Positions 16,183 to 25,848 of a stretch of 64,000 nt of DNA are shown here, one piece after another. Below the pieces are notes generated by a model. That model was not told the origin of the DNA, searched no databases, and worked only from the letters and a program-made list of their open reading frames with translations. This DNA is from CBIHON01 sp966211965. Its GTDB lineage: Bacteria; Pseudomonadota; Gammaproteobacteria; Burkholderiales; Burkholderiaceae_D. The translations under genes were made by a program, and so were the position numbers. Location of the stretch: contig CBIHON010000001.1 in the NCBI GenBank assembly GCA_966211965.1, positions 62,001 to 126,000 on the forward strand, in the 5' to 3' direction. Every line of letters starts with the position of its first letter. Positions within the stretch are counted from its first letter, which is position 1.

Positions 16183-17325
16183 GTGAGTGAAACTCTTTCC
16201 TTTACCGGCGAACGCTTCCTGCCGACCTGCACCGGTGAAATCTGGTATGAGCACTGGCATCGCTATGCGGTAGCACGCCAGTTTACTCAAGGCTGCACTG
16301 TACTCGATGCCGCTTGCGGCGAGGGTTATGGTTCCTCACTGATGGCCAGCGTTGCCGACAAGGTGGTCGGCGTGGACATTTCTCCCGATGCCGTCCGGCA
16401 TGCCAGGAGCCGTTACGCACACCAGAGCAATCTGGAGTTCGTCGAAGCCTCGTGCGACAAGCTGCCGTTCCCCGATGCCAGCTTCGATCTTGCCATTTCC
16501 TTTGAAACCATCGAGCACATCGAAACGCAGCAAGAGTTCATTGCCGAACTCACGCGCGTATTGCGGCCCGATGGCGTGCTGATTCTTTCTTCTCCAAACA
16601 AGCGGCTGTATTCCGACGCACGTGATTATCACAACGAATTCCATGTGCGCGAGTTGTACCGCAACGAGCTGGAAGAATTGTTGAAGCCGACCTTTCCGCA
16701 TATTTCCTGGCTGGGCCAAAAACTATTATTCCATTCCGCGATCTGGCCGGAAAACGAAGCCTGCGCCGGCACCGAATATCTGCTGAGCGACACAGCACGA
16801 CGTGTGACGGCAGTCGGCAATCCGGCGGTCGAACCGATGTACTACATTGTTGCCTGCAGCCGCAACCCGGCGATGCTGCCCGCGGCGTTGAACAAGCTTT
16901 CGCTGTTCAGCGATGGCGACGAAACGGTTTACCAGGATTACGCCAAGCAAACGCGAGGCGTGATTGAACTGGACCGGCAGCTCATCGATCGCGAAAAGCT
17001 CATTGCCGAGCGTGACGAACTGCTGGCTTTGCGCACACGGCAAATGGAAGAGCGCGAACGCCTGATCGCCGAGCGTGACGAACTGCTGGCGCTGCGTACC
17101 GAACAACTCAATGCATACGCGCACCAGATTGCGGAACGCGACGACTTGCTGAGCCTGCGCACGCAGCAACTGGACGACCAGCTTCGCCAGATCGGCGAAC
17201 GCGACATGCGCCTGGAGCAAGCCGCCGCGCGCGCAGCCGAGCTTGAGCGCGAGCTCGCCTATCGCGCAGGCTTTGCGTGGTGGGTGAAAGCGCCGCTGCG
17301 TTTCATCAAACGCGCCTTCAAATAA
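16183..17325 (+). CDS. SAM-dependent methyltransferase with long C-terminal coiled coil
   Basis: A 380-residue protein in two parts. Residues about 30-210 form a class I methyltransferase (motif I VLDAACGEGYGS near 39-50; then DLAISFETIEHI and VLRPDGVLILSSPN). Residues about 260-360 form a continuous coiled coil with near-repeats of IAERDELLALRT, and the tail WWVKAPLRFIKRAFK is amphipathic and basic. The layout recalls chain-terminating methyltransferases of ABC-dependent O-antigens (WbdD-like), where a coiled coil acts as a ruler; no kinase domain is seen. The start is GTG at 16183; a TATAAT lies at 16150-16155 but lacks a good -35. It opens the + strand glycosylation genes. Confidence 0.75.
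   Translation: MSETLSFTGERFLPTCTGEIWYEHWHRYAVARQFTQGCTVLDAACGEGYGSSLMASVADKVVGVDISPDAVRHARSRYAHQSNLEFVEASCDKLPFPDASFDLAISFETIEHIETQQEFIAELTRVLRPDGVLILSSPNKRLYSDARDYHNEFHVRELYRNELEELLKPTFPHISWLGQKLLFHSAIWPENEACAGTEYLLSDTARRVTAVGNPAVEPMYYIVACSRNPAMLPAALNKLSLFSDGDETVYQDYAKQTRGVIELDRQLIDREKLIAERDELLALRTRQMEERERLIAERDELLALRTEQLNAYAHQIAERDDLLSLRTQQLDDQLRQIGERDMRLEQAAARAAELERELAYRAGFAWWVKAPLRFIKRAFK
16981..17215 (+). repeat. In-gene repeats encoding coiled-coil units
   Basis: At least three imperfect copies of a unit encoding I-A-E-R-D-E-L-L-A-L-R-T occur about 60 to 70 bases apart, in frame within the coiled coil of the methyltransferase. The first two copies share the run GAGCGTGACGAACTGCTGGC, so copy-number change by recombination or slippage is possible. 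Confidence 0.7.
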
Positions 17326-17339
17326 AAAACTGAAACGCC

Positions 17340-19595
17340 ATGCAGCAAATCGACATCATCATCCCGGTCTACAATGCTTACGACGATTTGCAGCGCTGCC
17401 TCGAGAGCGTGCGTCGCACCACTGCATCAATTCATCGCATCATCCTGATCGATGACTGCTCCCCCGACGGCCGCATCGCCGAGTATTTCGAAACCTTGCG
17501 CAACGCCGCCGATCCGGCTCTGACGTTGCTCAAAAACGAGGCCAATCTCGGCTTCGTCGGCACCGTCAACCGCGGTATGGGCCTGAGTCGGAACGACGTG
17601 GTGCTGCTCAATTCCGACACCATCGTCACCCCCGGCTGGCTGGAAAAAATCTGCCGCTGCGCCGCTTCCGATGCGCGCATCGGCACCATTACGCCGTTTT
17701 CCAACAACGCCGAAATCTGTTCCTTCCCGAATTTTTGCCAGGACAACGCGTTGCCGGAAGGCCTGAGCGCGGAAGACATCAACTGCGCCATCGAAGCCGC
17801 CGCCCTGCCGAGCTATCCCGACATTCCGACCGCAGTCGGATTCTGCATGTACATCCGGCGTGCGCTGCTCGACAAGATCGGCTTGTTTGACGATGTTACC
17901 TTCCGTCTCGGCTACGGCGAAGAAAACGATTTTTGCATGCGCGCGGAAAAAAGCGGCTGGCGCAACGTGCTGTGCGACGACACTTTCGTGCAGCATGTCG
18001 GCAGCCGTTCCTTCGACACCAAAAAGCAGGCGCTGGCCGAAGAGAACATGAAACGCCTGCTGGCCAAGCATCCCGATTACATGCAGCGTGTGATGCGTTT
18101 CGTTTCAGCCGATCCGCTCAAGCCGATCCGTCAACTGGCGCAGACCTTTCTGGGACTGACCGGCGTCAACGGCGCCAAGCCCGGCATCCTGCACATCATG
18201 CACGGTCGCAGCGGCGGCACGGAGCAGCATATCCGCAGCCTGATGCATAGCGACGCCGGAGCCTGCCGCCATTATCTGCTGGTCGCAACCGACGATGTCT
18301 GGCAAGTCAGGGATGCCAACAGCGGCCAACTGCTGAGCTATCAATTCACCAAGCAGCCCGACCAGTTATGGTCGGATTTTCTGGCTGGCCTATGCGCCAG
18401 TTTCCGCATTCAGTTATGCCATGTGCACCACCTGGCTGGCTGCCGCGTCGGTTTGCTGGAGGCATTTCGCACGCTGGGAATTCCTTATGGTTTCAGCGTG
18501 CACGATTTTTACCTGGGCTGCCCGACCATCAACCTGCTCGATGCCGGCGGCCTGTATTGCGGAGGTGAAACCGACGCGGCGCGCTGCCAAGGCTGTCTTA
18601 ACGCCCAGCCCGATTTCAAGGGCATCGAGGTCCCGGCTTGGCGGTCGGCTCACGCCGCATTCATCGCACGCGCAGCATTCGTGATTGCACCGAGCAAATC
18701 GGCCGCCGATATTTTCCGCCGCTATTTCCCGCGCAACGATATCCGCGTCATTCCGCACGGCGTCGACTTGGCCAAGCACGGCGGCAGCCTGCCTTCGGCC
18801 CTGCTGCTGCCGAAGGATGCGCGCCATAGCATCGGCGTGCTGGGCGCAATCGGACCGGTCAAGGGCGCGCGCCAACTGGAAAACCTGGTGGCGCGCAGCC
18901 GCGAACGCAAGCTTCCGCTGCGGTGGGTGGTGATCGGCTACCTCGACCGTCAATTTCAGCAGCACCAGGACGGCGATACGCTGTGGACGGTGCACGGCCA
19001 ATATGTGCCGGAACATGTGGAAGCGCTGCTCGACCATTACCGTGTCGACCTGGTGGTGTTCCCCTCGGCCGGACCGGAAACCTATTGCTACACGCTGACC
19101 GAAAGCTGGCTGGCAGGCAGGCCCGCCCTGGTGCCGCCGATGGGAGCGCTGCAAGAACGTGTGCAGGCCAGCGGCGCCGGCTGGATCATGCAGGACTGGC
19201 GCGATACCGATGCGATTCTCGACGATGTCCTCGCCGTTTTGCACCCTGACAAGCGGGCGGCCTTCGCGGTCAAGCAAGCACAGGCGCGAGCGGTGCCGGT
19301 AGCCTCGGTGCGTGCAATGGCGAACGCCACGGAAATGGTTTATCAAGAAGTGTTGCCGCTGCGGGCCGACATCTCGGCCAAGCCCTTGCCCAAGGCAATG
19401 ATGTATGAAGCCTTGCAAACCGCGCTCGGGCTTGCTGCCGCCGAAAAAAGCAGCAGCATGTCGCGCCGCGACTCCTGGCTGCTGCGGTTGGCGCATCTCG
19501 GATTGCGCATGCGCTATACCGCGCTGGGCCGCTTGCTGTATCGCATCGTTCCGGTACGCTGGCAGCAAGTTCTGAAACGCCGCCTGCTGGCGTAA
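17340..19595 (+). CDS. Two-domain glycosyltransferase (GT2 fused to GT4-like)
   Basis: A 751-residue fusion. Residues about 1-260 are a GT-A family 2 glycosyltransferase: IDIIIPVYNAYDDLQRCLESV at the start, VVLLNSDTIVTPGWLE as the metal-binding region (N-S-D in place of D-x-D) and GYGEENDFCMRAEKSGW as the acceptor/catalytic segment. Residues about 275-690 are a GT-B domain of GT4 type: ILHIMHGRSGGTEQHIRSLM, a donor half with SIGVLGAIGPVKGARQLENL, and VVFPSAGPETYCYTLTESWLAGRPALVPP. Two transferases in one chain suggest sequential addition of two sugars. It lies 14 bases after the coiled-coil methyltransferase and 20 bases before the TPR-GT41 gene, in one operon. No signal peptide is seen. Confidence 0.85.
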   Translation: MQQIDIIIPVYNAYDDLQRCLESVRRTTASIHRIILIDDCSPDGRIAEYFETLRNAADPALTLLKNEANLGFVGTVNRGMGLSRNDVVLLNSDTIVTPGWLEKICRCAASDARIGTITPFSNNAEICSFPNFCQDNALPEGLSAEDINCAIEAAALPSYPDIPTAVGFCMYIRRALLDKIGLFDDVTFRLGYGEENDFCMRAEKSGWRNVLCDDTFVQHVGSRSFDTKKQALAEENMKRLLAKHPDYMQRVMRFVSADPLKPIRQLAQTFLGLTGVNGAKPGILHIMHGRSGGTEQHIRSLMHSDAGACRHYLLVATDDVWQVRDANSGQLLSYQFTKQPDQLWSDFLAGLCASFRIQLCHVHHLAGCRVGLLEAFRTLGIPYGFSVHDFYLGCPTINLLDAGGLYCGGETDAARCQGCLNAQPDFKGIEVPAWRSAHAAFIARAAFVIAPSKSAADIFRRYFPRNDIRVIPHGVDLAKHGGSLPSALLLPKDARHSIGVLGAIGPVKGARQLENLVARSRERKLPLRWVVIGYLDRQFQQHQDGDTLWTVHGQYVPEHVEALLDHYRVDLVVFPSAGPETYCYTLTESWLAGRPALVPPMGALQERVQASGAGWIMQDWRDTDAILDDVLAVLHPDKRAAFAVKQAQARAVPVASVRAMANATEMVYQEVLPLRADISAKPLPKAMMYEALQTALGLAAAEKSSSMSRRDSWLLRLAHLGLRMRYTALGRLLYRIVPVRWQQVLKRRLLA

Positions 19596-19615
19596 TCACT
19601 CAATTCGGAATCCGC

Positions 19616-22600
19616 ATGAACAATCCCAACATCTGGTTTCAACAGGCGGTGCAGCAGCATCAGGCCGGCCGCCTGGTTGATGCCATCATCATCTATCGCC
19701 AAGTCTTGGCGCAGCAGCCGCGACACCCGCAAGCCCATTACAATCTGGCGCTGGCGTTGCAAGACCTCAACAAGACCGAAGAAGCGATCGCCAGCTATCA
19801 GCGCGCGCTCGCCGTCAATCCAAAGCTGGCCGAGGCGCACAATAACCTCGGCAATATTTTCCAGCACCAGGAACGCCTGGACGAGGCCAAGCAGGCATAC
19901 AGCCGGGCGCTGGAAATCAATCCCCGGTTGCCGCAAGCGCAATTCAATCTCGGCCTGGTGCTGAAGAAGCAAAACCAGCTCAGCCTGGCGGTCGAACGCT
20001 TTCAAGCGGCGCTGACGATCACGCCGGATTATGTGGATGCGTTCGACAATCTCAGTTCGCTGCTGATGATCCTCGGTCGCACCGACGAGTGGCTGGAGGT
20101 ATTCAAGAAGTACGAAAACATCGCCGGCAAAGCCAGCGGTTTCTTCGTCACGGGCCTGTCCGCCTGCCGCAACCTGGGCGACTTCGCGCGCGAGCAGCAA
20201 TACCTGGAAGCCTTGTACGCGCATCCGTTCCAGAATACCGACATCAACGTACTGGATGGCATTCTCAGCTCGATACAGTATTTCGACGTGCCGCAGGCAC
20301 AATTGCTGCGGCTATATCAGGCTTATAACCAGGCGGTAAAGCACCAGCATTTTTCCGAATTCCCGCTGGTGTCGCCCTACCGGCCGCAGCGCGCGAAATT
20401 GCGCATCGGGTATTTGTCGGCGGATTTCCGCGTGCATGTGATGGGTCGGCTGATGATCGAGGTGCTGTCGCGTCACAACCGCGATGCGTTCGAACTGTAC
20501 CTGTACTCGCTGTCGAACAAGGAAGATGCGCTCACCGGACAATTCCGTGCGCTTGCCGACAAGTTCATCAACGTGCATGCGCTGTCGCCGCAGCAAGCCG
20601 CGAAGCGGATCGCCGAAGACGACCTCGACATTCTGGTCGACCTGTGCAACCACACGACCGATGCCAAGCCGCCGATCCTGGCTTACAAGCCGGCACGGGT
20701 GCAGATCAGCCACCTCGGCTCGCATGGCGCGATCGGCATCGACACGGTTGATTACAAGCTGACCGATCATTTCGCCGACCTGCCTGAAAATGCCGATTAC
20801 ATGCTGGAAAAATTGCTGCCTATGGAAGGCTGCATTTTCCCGTTCCGTCACGTCGAGCCGATGCGGGACGAGCGCTTTTCCCGTGCCGCGCTCGGCATAG
20901 CGGAAGATGCCTTCGTCATCGGCGTCTTCGTCAACATCATGAAACTCAGTCCGCGCTGCCTGAAAGCCTGGGCAGCTATCATGCAGCGGCTGGACCGCGC
21001 GGTCCTGGCGTTTTCGCCGTTCAAGGGCGCCGAGCATGCCAGTTACCTGCGCCAGGTCGCCGCCGCCGGCATCGATCCGGCACGCGTGGTCTTCATTCCG
21101 GCGGTCAAGGACGAACAGTTGGCCCGCGCCCGCTACCTGGTGCTGGACATGGCGCTCGATACCTTCCCCTACAGCGGCGGCGACACCACGCTGGCGGCAC
21201 TGGACGCCGGTGTGCCGGTGGTGACCTTGTGCGGCAGCCGCCACAGCGAACGCACTTCCTACAGCATCCTAATGAATCTCGGCGTGCCCGACACGGTGGC
21301 CCATAACGAAGCGGAATTCATCGAAATCGCCTGCCGCCTTGGGACCGATGCGGCGTGGCGCGAAACGGTGATCGCAAAAATCCGGCATGGCCTCGAACAT
21401 TCGCCGCTGGTCGATATGGATGGCTATACGCGCCACCTGGAGGATGCTTTCCGCCGCGCGATCGCGCAATGTCCGCGGCAAGGCGAAGAGGCCGGCACGG
21501 ATGGCAAAATGCTGTTCCAGGAAGCGGTGCGGCGCCACCAGGCGCAGCAGTTGCCGCAAGCCGCCGAGCACTACCGCCGCTTGCTGGCGCATCAACCGGA
21601 GCATGCACCGGCCTTGTATCTGCTGGGCATGCTGCTGGAACAAACCGGCGCGGACGACGAGGCGATCGGGTATCTGGCGCGCGCCATCGGCGCCAGCCCC
21701 AGCTATCTGGATGCGTATCAGGCGCTCGGCAATCTGTACTTGAAACTGGGACGGCTGGACGATGCGATCGCCACCTTCCAGTCGGCGCTGCAAGTCAAGC
21801 CGCAACATACGCCGGCGCTCAACGGTTTGGCGCGCGTACTGACCGTTGCCGGACGCTTGCCGGAAGCGATCGACGCATTGCGGCAAGCAATCGCCTGCAA
21901 GCCGGAAGAAACCGAGGCCTATTTCAATCTCGGCGTTGCCCATCAGAAGCAGGGATCGCTGGAGGCTGCGGCCCCCGCCTACGGCCGCGCGCTGGCGCTG
22001 GAGCCTGGCAACCTGGAGGCACAATTCAATCTCGGCGTCCTGTTCCAGGAGCACGGCCATCACGAGCGCGCAGCGGCGTGTTATCAACGGGTCTTGCAGA
22101 TGCAGCCCGATTTTGCGCCGGCGTATTACCACTTGGGCGACGTGCTGTTCGCCACCGGCAAGATCAACGCATGGCTGGAAAATTTCCAGCAGTTCCGGCG
22201 CAACACGCCGCCATCCGCGATGCTGGCGGTGTACGGTTTGCAGGCCTGCCAATACCTGGGAGAAGTCGAACAACGGCAGGCTTATCTCGATGGCTTGCTG
22301 AACGGTTCACTGGCAGCAGCCGATGCCGCCGACGAGCAGGACCGACTGGAGGAATTGCTGTTTTTGAGCTTGTATCTGGATTTTCCGCAGCCGCAATTGC
22401 TGGCCTTGTATCAGCGCTACAACGCGCTGTGCAAGCAGGTCTATTCACCACAATTTACGCTACCGCCACGCGCAACCGGCGGCAAGATCCGGCTCGGCTA
22501 TTTATCCGGCGACATGCGCGATCACGTGATGGGGAAGATGATGTATCAAGCCATCTCGCGCCACGACACCGAACAGTTCGAGGTCTATTGCTATTCCCTG

Positions 22601-23599
22601 TCGCCGCAGGAAGACGCCTGGACCGAGCGCTACCGCACCTGCAGCCATAAATTCGTCTCGCTGGCCAACATCGATGCGCACCAAGCCGCGCATCTTATCG
22701 CGCAAGACAATCTGGATATCCTAGTCGACCTGTCGACTCACACCAAGGGCGCTCTGCCGGCCATCCTCGCGCTCAAGCCGGCGCGCTTGCAGATCACGCA
22801 TATCGCCAGCGCCGGCGCGGTCGGCCTGGACAGCATCGATTTCAAATTGACCGACCACTATGCGGACACGGCGGCGAATCAGGAGTATCTGCTGGAACGC
22901 CTGCTGCCGATGCAGGCTTGCGTATTCCCTTACCGCCATGTTGCTCCGGCGACGCAGCATCAATACCAGCGCAACAAACTGGGCATCGCCAAGCAAGCGG
23001 TAGTGCTGGGCGCTTTTGTGAATTTGATGAAACTCAGCTCACGCTGCCTCGCCTTGTGGCGCTGGATACTCGATGCGCTGCCGCATGCGGTGCTGGCGTT
23101 TTCGCCGCTTGGCAGCGAATCCAAAGCCGGTTATCTGGCATGGCTGAAAGCCGCCGGCATTCCGGCCAAGCGCGCCATATTCATCCCGCCCGGCAAGGAT
23201 GATGCGCAGAATCAGGCGCGCTATACGGTGGTCGACATGGTGCTCGACACCATGCCCTACGGCGGCGTCAACGGCACGCTGGAAGCGCTCGACATGGCTG
23301 TGCCGGTGGTCACCTTGTGCGGCGAACGGCATGGCGAGCGCACCAGCTACAGCATCCTGTCCAATCTCGGCGTGACAGCAACCATCGCACGCAATGAGCA
23401 GGAATACTTCGACATCGCCGTGCGCCTGGCGGGCGACGCCGGTTTCCGCGAACAGGTGATCGGCGAGATCCGGCGCGGCCTGGCCCATTCGGCGCTAACC
23501 GACATGGACAACCATACCCGCAAGCTGGAAGACGCATACCGGCAGGCACTAGTGCAGAAACACATTTTTCAAACTAACGACAAGCAGGTACACGCATGA
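19616..23599 (+). CDS. Giant protein with two tandem TPR-GT41 (OGT/SPINDLY-like) units
   Basis: A 1327-residue protein built as an internal duplication: TPR repeats (about 1-215), GT41 catalytic domain (about 258-625), TPR repeats (about 630-890), second GT41 domain (about 955-1320). Each unit restarts with a similar W/L-F-Q-x-A-V-x-x-H-Q sequence. The GT41 hallmarks are present twice: GYLSADFRVHVMG and GYLSGDMRDHVMG keep the His that aligns with His498 of human OGT. FVNIMKLSPRC and FVNLMKLSSRC keep the donor-binding Lys, and DTFPYSGGDTT and DTMPYGGVNGT form the donor phosphate loop. GT41 enzymes put GlcNAc, fucose or glucose on proteins. Its stop overlaps the next start (ATGA). It looks cytoplasmic, and the acceptor is unknown. 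Confidence 0.88.
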   Translation: MNNPNIWFQQAVQQHQAGRLVDAIIIYRQVLAQQPRHPQAHYNLALALQDLNKTEEAIASYQRALAVNPKLAEAHNNLGNIFQHQERLDEAKQAYSRALEINPRLPQAQFNLGLVLKKQNQLSLAVERFQAALTITPDYVDAFDNLSSLLMILGRTDEWLEVFKKYENIAGKASGFFVTGLSACRNLGDFAREQQYLEALYAHPFQNTDINVLDGILSSIQYFDVPQAQLLRLYQAYNQAVKHQHFSEFPLVSPYRPQRAKLRIGYLSADFRVHVMGRLMIEVLSRHNRDAFELYLYSLSNKEDALTGQFRALADKFINVHALSPQQAAKRIAEDDLDILVDLCNHTTDAKPPILAYKPARVQISHLGSHGAIGIDTVDYKLTDHFADLPENADYMLEKLLPMEGCIFPFRHVEPMRDERFSRAALGIAEDAFVIGVFVNIMKLSPRCLKAWAAIMQRLDRAVLAFSPFKGAEHASYLRQVAAAGIDPARVVFIPAVKDEQLARARYLVLDMALDTFPYSGGDTTLAALDAGVPVVTLCGSRHSERTSYSILMNLGVPDTVAHNEAEFIEIACRLGTDAAWRETVIAKIRHGLEHSPLVDMDGYTRHLEDAFRRAIAQCPRQGEEAGTDGKMLFQEAVRRHQAQQLPQAAEHYRRLLAHQPEHAPALYLLGMLLEQTGADDEAIGYLARAIGASPSYLDAYQALGNLYLKLGRLDDAIATFQSALQVKPQHTPALNGLARVLTVAGRLPEAIDALRQAIACKPEETEAYFNLGVAHQKQGSLEAAAPAYGRALALEPGNLEAQFNLGVLFQEHGHHERAAACYQRVLQMQPDFAPAYYHLGDVLFATGKINAWLENFQQFRRNTPPSAMLAVYGLQACQYLGEVEQRQAYLDGLLNGSLAAADAADEQDRLEELLFLSLYLDFPQPQLLALYQRYNALCKQVYSPQFTLPPRATGGKIRLGYLSGDMRDHVMGKMMYQAISRHDTEQFEVYCYSLSPQEDAWTERYRTCSHKFVSLANIDAHQAAHLIAQDNLDILVDLSTHTKGALPAILALKPARLQITHIASAGAVGLDSIDFKLTDHYADTAANQEYLLERLLPMQACVFPYRHVAPATQHQYQRNKLGIAKQAVVLGAFVNLMKLSSRCLALWRWILDALPHAVLAFSPLGSESKAGYLAWLKAAGIPAKRAIFIPPGKDDAQNQARYTVVDMVLDTMPYGGVNGTLEALDMAVPVVTLCGERHGERTSYSILSNLGVTATIARNEQEYFDIAVRLAGDAGFREQVIGEIRRGLAHSALTDMDNHTRKLEDAYRQALVQKHIFQTNDKQVHA

Positions 23600-25818
23600 C
23601 CGATATAGCCCGTTTACTCAACGAAGCGGCCGCCTTGCAAAACGCCGGCCGCGCGCCGGAAGCCGCAGCGCGCTATGACCGCATCCTGCGCGACAATCCG
23701 CAACAGCAGGAAGCTCTCTATCAAGCCGCGGCGCTGGCACGGCAAGCGGGCAAATTAGGACAGGCTCTGGAATACCTCGACCAGGCAGTCGCCGGCGCGC
23801 CGCAGGAATCGCGCAATCACTTTTTGCGCGGCCTGACCCTGGAGGATTTGCGCCGGCCCGACGACGCGATCGTCAGCTTGCAACGGGCGATCCAGGTCAA
23901 GCCGGATTACGCCGAGGCGTACAACAATATCGGCATCATCCTGCACGACCAGCGCCGGTTCGACGAAGCCGTCACGAATTTCCGCGAAGCCATCCGCATC
24001 AAGCCGGACTATGCGCGCGCCTACAACAATCTCGGGACGTCACTGCGCGTGATCGGCGATCCGGCTGGCGCGCAACAAGAATTTGCAAAAGCGATCGAGC
24101 ACAATCCCGATTACGCGATGGCGCATTACAACTACGCCGTTTGCTGCATGGATCTGGGACAACTGAGCCAAGCGGCGATTCACTTCAGCCAAGCGGTCCG
24201 CCTGAAGCCGGACTACGTGCAAGCCTTCGAAAATCTCGGTTCGGTGCAACGCCTGTTGGGCAACTTCGATCAAGCCGAGGCATGCTATACGCGCGCCGCA
24301 CAATTAAAGCCCGGCAAAAATTTTACCGAACTCGGCAATCTGGCACAGGTGTATTGGGAGCAAGGCCGCATCGAGCAGACACTGGCTGGCTACCGGCATT
24401 TGCAGACCATGGCGCCGCACGATTTGAAGCCGGCACTGGGCGCGTTGCTTTCCTTGCCTGCCGTTTATCGCAGCAAGGAAGATTTGCTGGCGGTGCGCGA
24501 GCGCTTCGCCAGCGGTCTGGAAACGCTGCAGGCAAGCGTCCCGGATTTCGTCGCCAATAACCCGCCGGAAAAACTGCTGCGCGATCTGTGCTGGAGTAAT
24601 TTTTACCTGGCTTACCAAGGCCTCGACGACAAAACGCTGGCAATGGAATACGCGCGTTTCAGCGCCGCGCTGCTACAACAAATCGCACCGCAGTTCATGC
24701 AGCCGCGCGCAAAAAAAGATGGCGCCGGCCGGCGCTTGCGAATAGGCTTCCTGTCCAACTTTTTCATGGATTGCACCGTCGGGATGTACTTCCGCAGTTG
24801 GATCACACGGCTTGATCAGGAAAAGTTCGAGAGCTTCGTGTACTACATCCGTCCTGGCACCGATAAGGTAAGCGAGGAAATCGCCAAGGGCGCAGAGCAC
24901 TTCCGCCATCTCGCGGGCAACGCGGTTTCGCCTTCCACGATCGCCTCGGTAGTGTTGGATGATGAACTCGATATCTTGATCTATCCGGAATTGGGCATGG
25001 ATTCCACCAGCTTCATGCTGGCGGCGATGCGACTGGCGCCCGTGCAATGCGCGGGCTGGGGACATCCGGTCACGACCGGCCACCCCAACATCGACTACTA
25101 CTTTTCCAGTGCGGCGATGGAGCCCGAAAGCGCGGCAAAACATTACTCGGAAAAGCTGGTGCTGCTCGACGGCATTGGCACCTGTTATAGCAAACCCCTG
25201 CTGCCGGCGCCGAAAAAGCGCGCTGACTTCGGCCTGCCGGACGACAAGACGCTTTACCTTTGCCCGCAGTCCCTCTTTAAGATCCATCCAGACAACGATG
25301 CGCTGCTCGCGAGTGTGCTGGAGCGCGACCCGAACGGCGTGATTGTAATGTTCGCCGGCCGCCATCCCAACATCACCAACACCTTGCTGGGGCGCCTGGG
25401 TGAAACATTGAAAGCGCGCGGCATCGCGGCGGAAGGCCGCGGCGCCGTACTGCAAACGATGGATCACAACGACTATCTTTGCATCAACATGCTGTGCGAC
25501 GTGATGCTCGACACCCTGCATTGGTCCGGCGGCAATACCTCGCTTGATGCGCTTGCCTGCTCCCTGCCGGTCGTGACCTTGCCGGGAGAATTCATGCGCG
25601 GCCGGCAAAGCTATGGCATGTTGAAACGTCTTGGCCTGGATGAGTTGATCGCAAAGGATCAGGCGGACTATGTCGACATCGCAGTCAGGCTCGGCACGGA
25701 TCGGGCATGGCGCACGCAAGTGGCAGAACGCATCGCCGCCGGCAGCGACGCCATCTTCGATACGGAAACGCCGTTGCGTCAGTTGGAGCAGTTCTATCTG
25801 TCCTGTTTTAACAGCTGA
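23596..25818 (+). CDS. TPR protein with divergent GT41 (OGT/SPINDLY-like) domain
   Basis: A 740-residue protein. TPR repeats fill residues about 1-270 (units such as YAEAYNNIGIILHDQRRFDEA), a helical linker follows, and a GT41-like domain occupies about 375-735. The donor side is recognisable (LCPQSLFKIHPDN with the conserved Lys, DTLHWSGGNTSLDAL, VVTLPGEFMRGRQSYGML). The segment aligning with D-F-x-x-H-P-V-G reads NFFMDCTVG, so the His is apparently replaced by Cys. It may use another base, or act as a regulator. Its ATG overlaps the stop of the tandem GT41 gene, so the two are translationally coupled. Confidence 0.82.
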   Translation: MTDIARLLNEAAALQNAGRAPEAAARYDRILRDNPQQQEALYQAAALARQAGKLGQALEYLDQAVAGAPQESRNHFLRGLTLEDLRRPDDAIVSLQRAIQVKPDYAEAYNNIGIILHDQRRFDEAVTNFREAIRIKPDYARAYNNLGTSLRVIGDPAGAQQEFAKAIEHNPDYAMAHYNYAVCCMDLGQLSQAAIHFSQAVRLKPDYVQAFENLGSVQRLLGNFDQAEACYTRAAQLKPGKNFTELGNLAQVYWEQGRIEQTLAGYRHLQTMAPHDLKPALGALLSLPAVYRSKEDLLAVRERFASGLETLQASVPDFVANNPPEKLLRDLCWSNFYLAYQGLDDKTLAMEYARFSAALLQQIAPQFMQPRAKKDGAGRRLRIGFLSNFFMDCTVGMYFRSWITRLDQEKFESFVYYIRPGTDKVSEEIAKGAEHFRHLAGNAVSPSTIASVVLDDELDILIYPELGMDSTSFMLAAMRLAPVQCAGWGHPVTTGHPNIDYYFSSAAMEPESAAKHYSEKLVLLDGIGTCYSKPLLPAPKKRADFGLPDDKTLYLCPQSLFKIHPDNDALLASVLERDPNGVIVMFAGRHPNITNTLLGRLGETLKARGIAAEGRGAVLQTMDHNDYLCINMLCDVMLDTLHWSGGNTSLDALACSLPVVTLPGEFMRGRQSYGMLKRLGLDELIAKDQADYVDIAVRLGTDRAWRTQVAERIAAGSDAIFDTETPLRQLEQFYLSCFNS

Positions 25819-25848
25819 GCAGCGTAGTGCAGCGAGGATTACCGCAAT

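Noticed and set aside
16981..17215. Spaced repeats considered as a CRISPR array
   Set aside because: The repeats are imperfect, in frame and encode a coiled coil; spacers are not unique sequences of even length.
21355..22650. 431-codon + strand frame overlapping the middle of the double GT41 gene
   Set aside because: It is an out-of-frame reading of the second TPR block; low-complexity Arg/Ala/Gly content and no motif.
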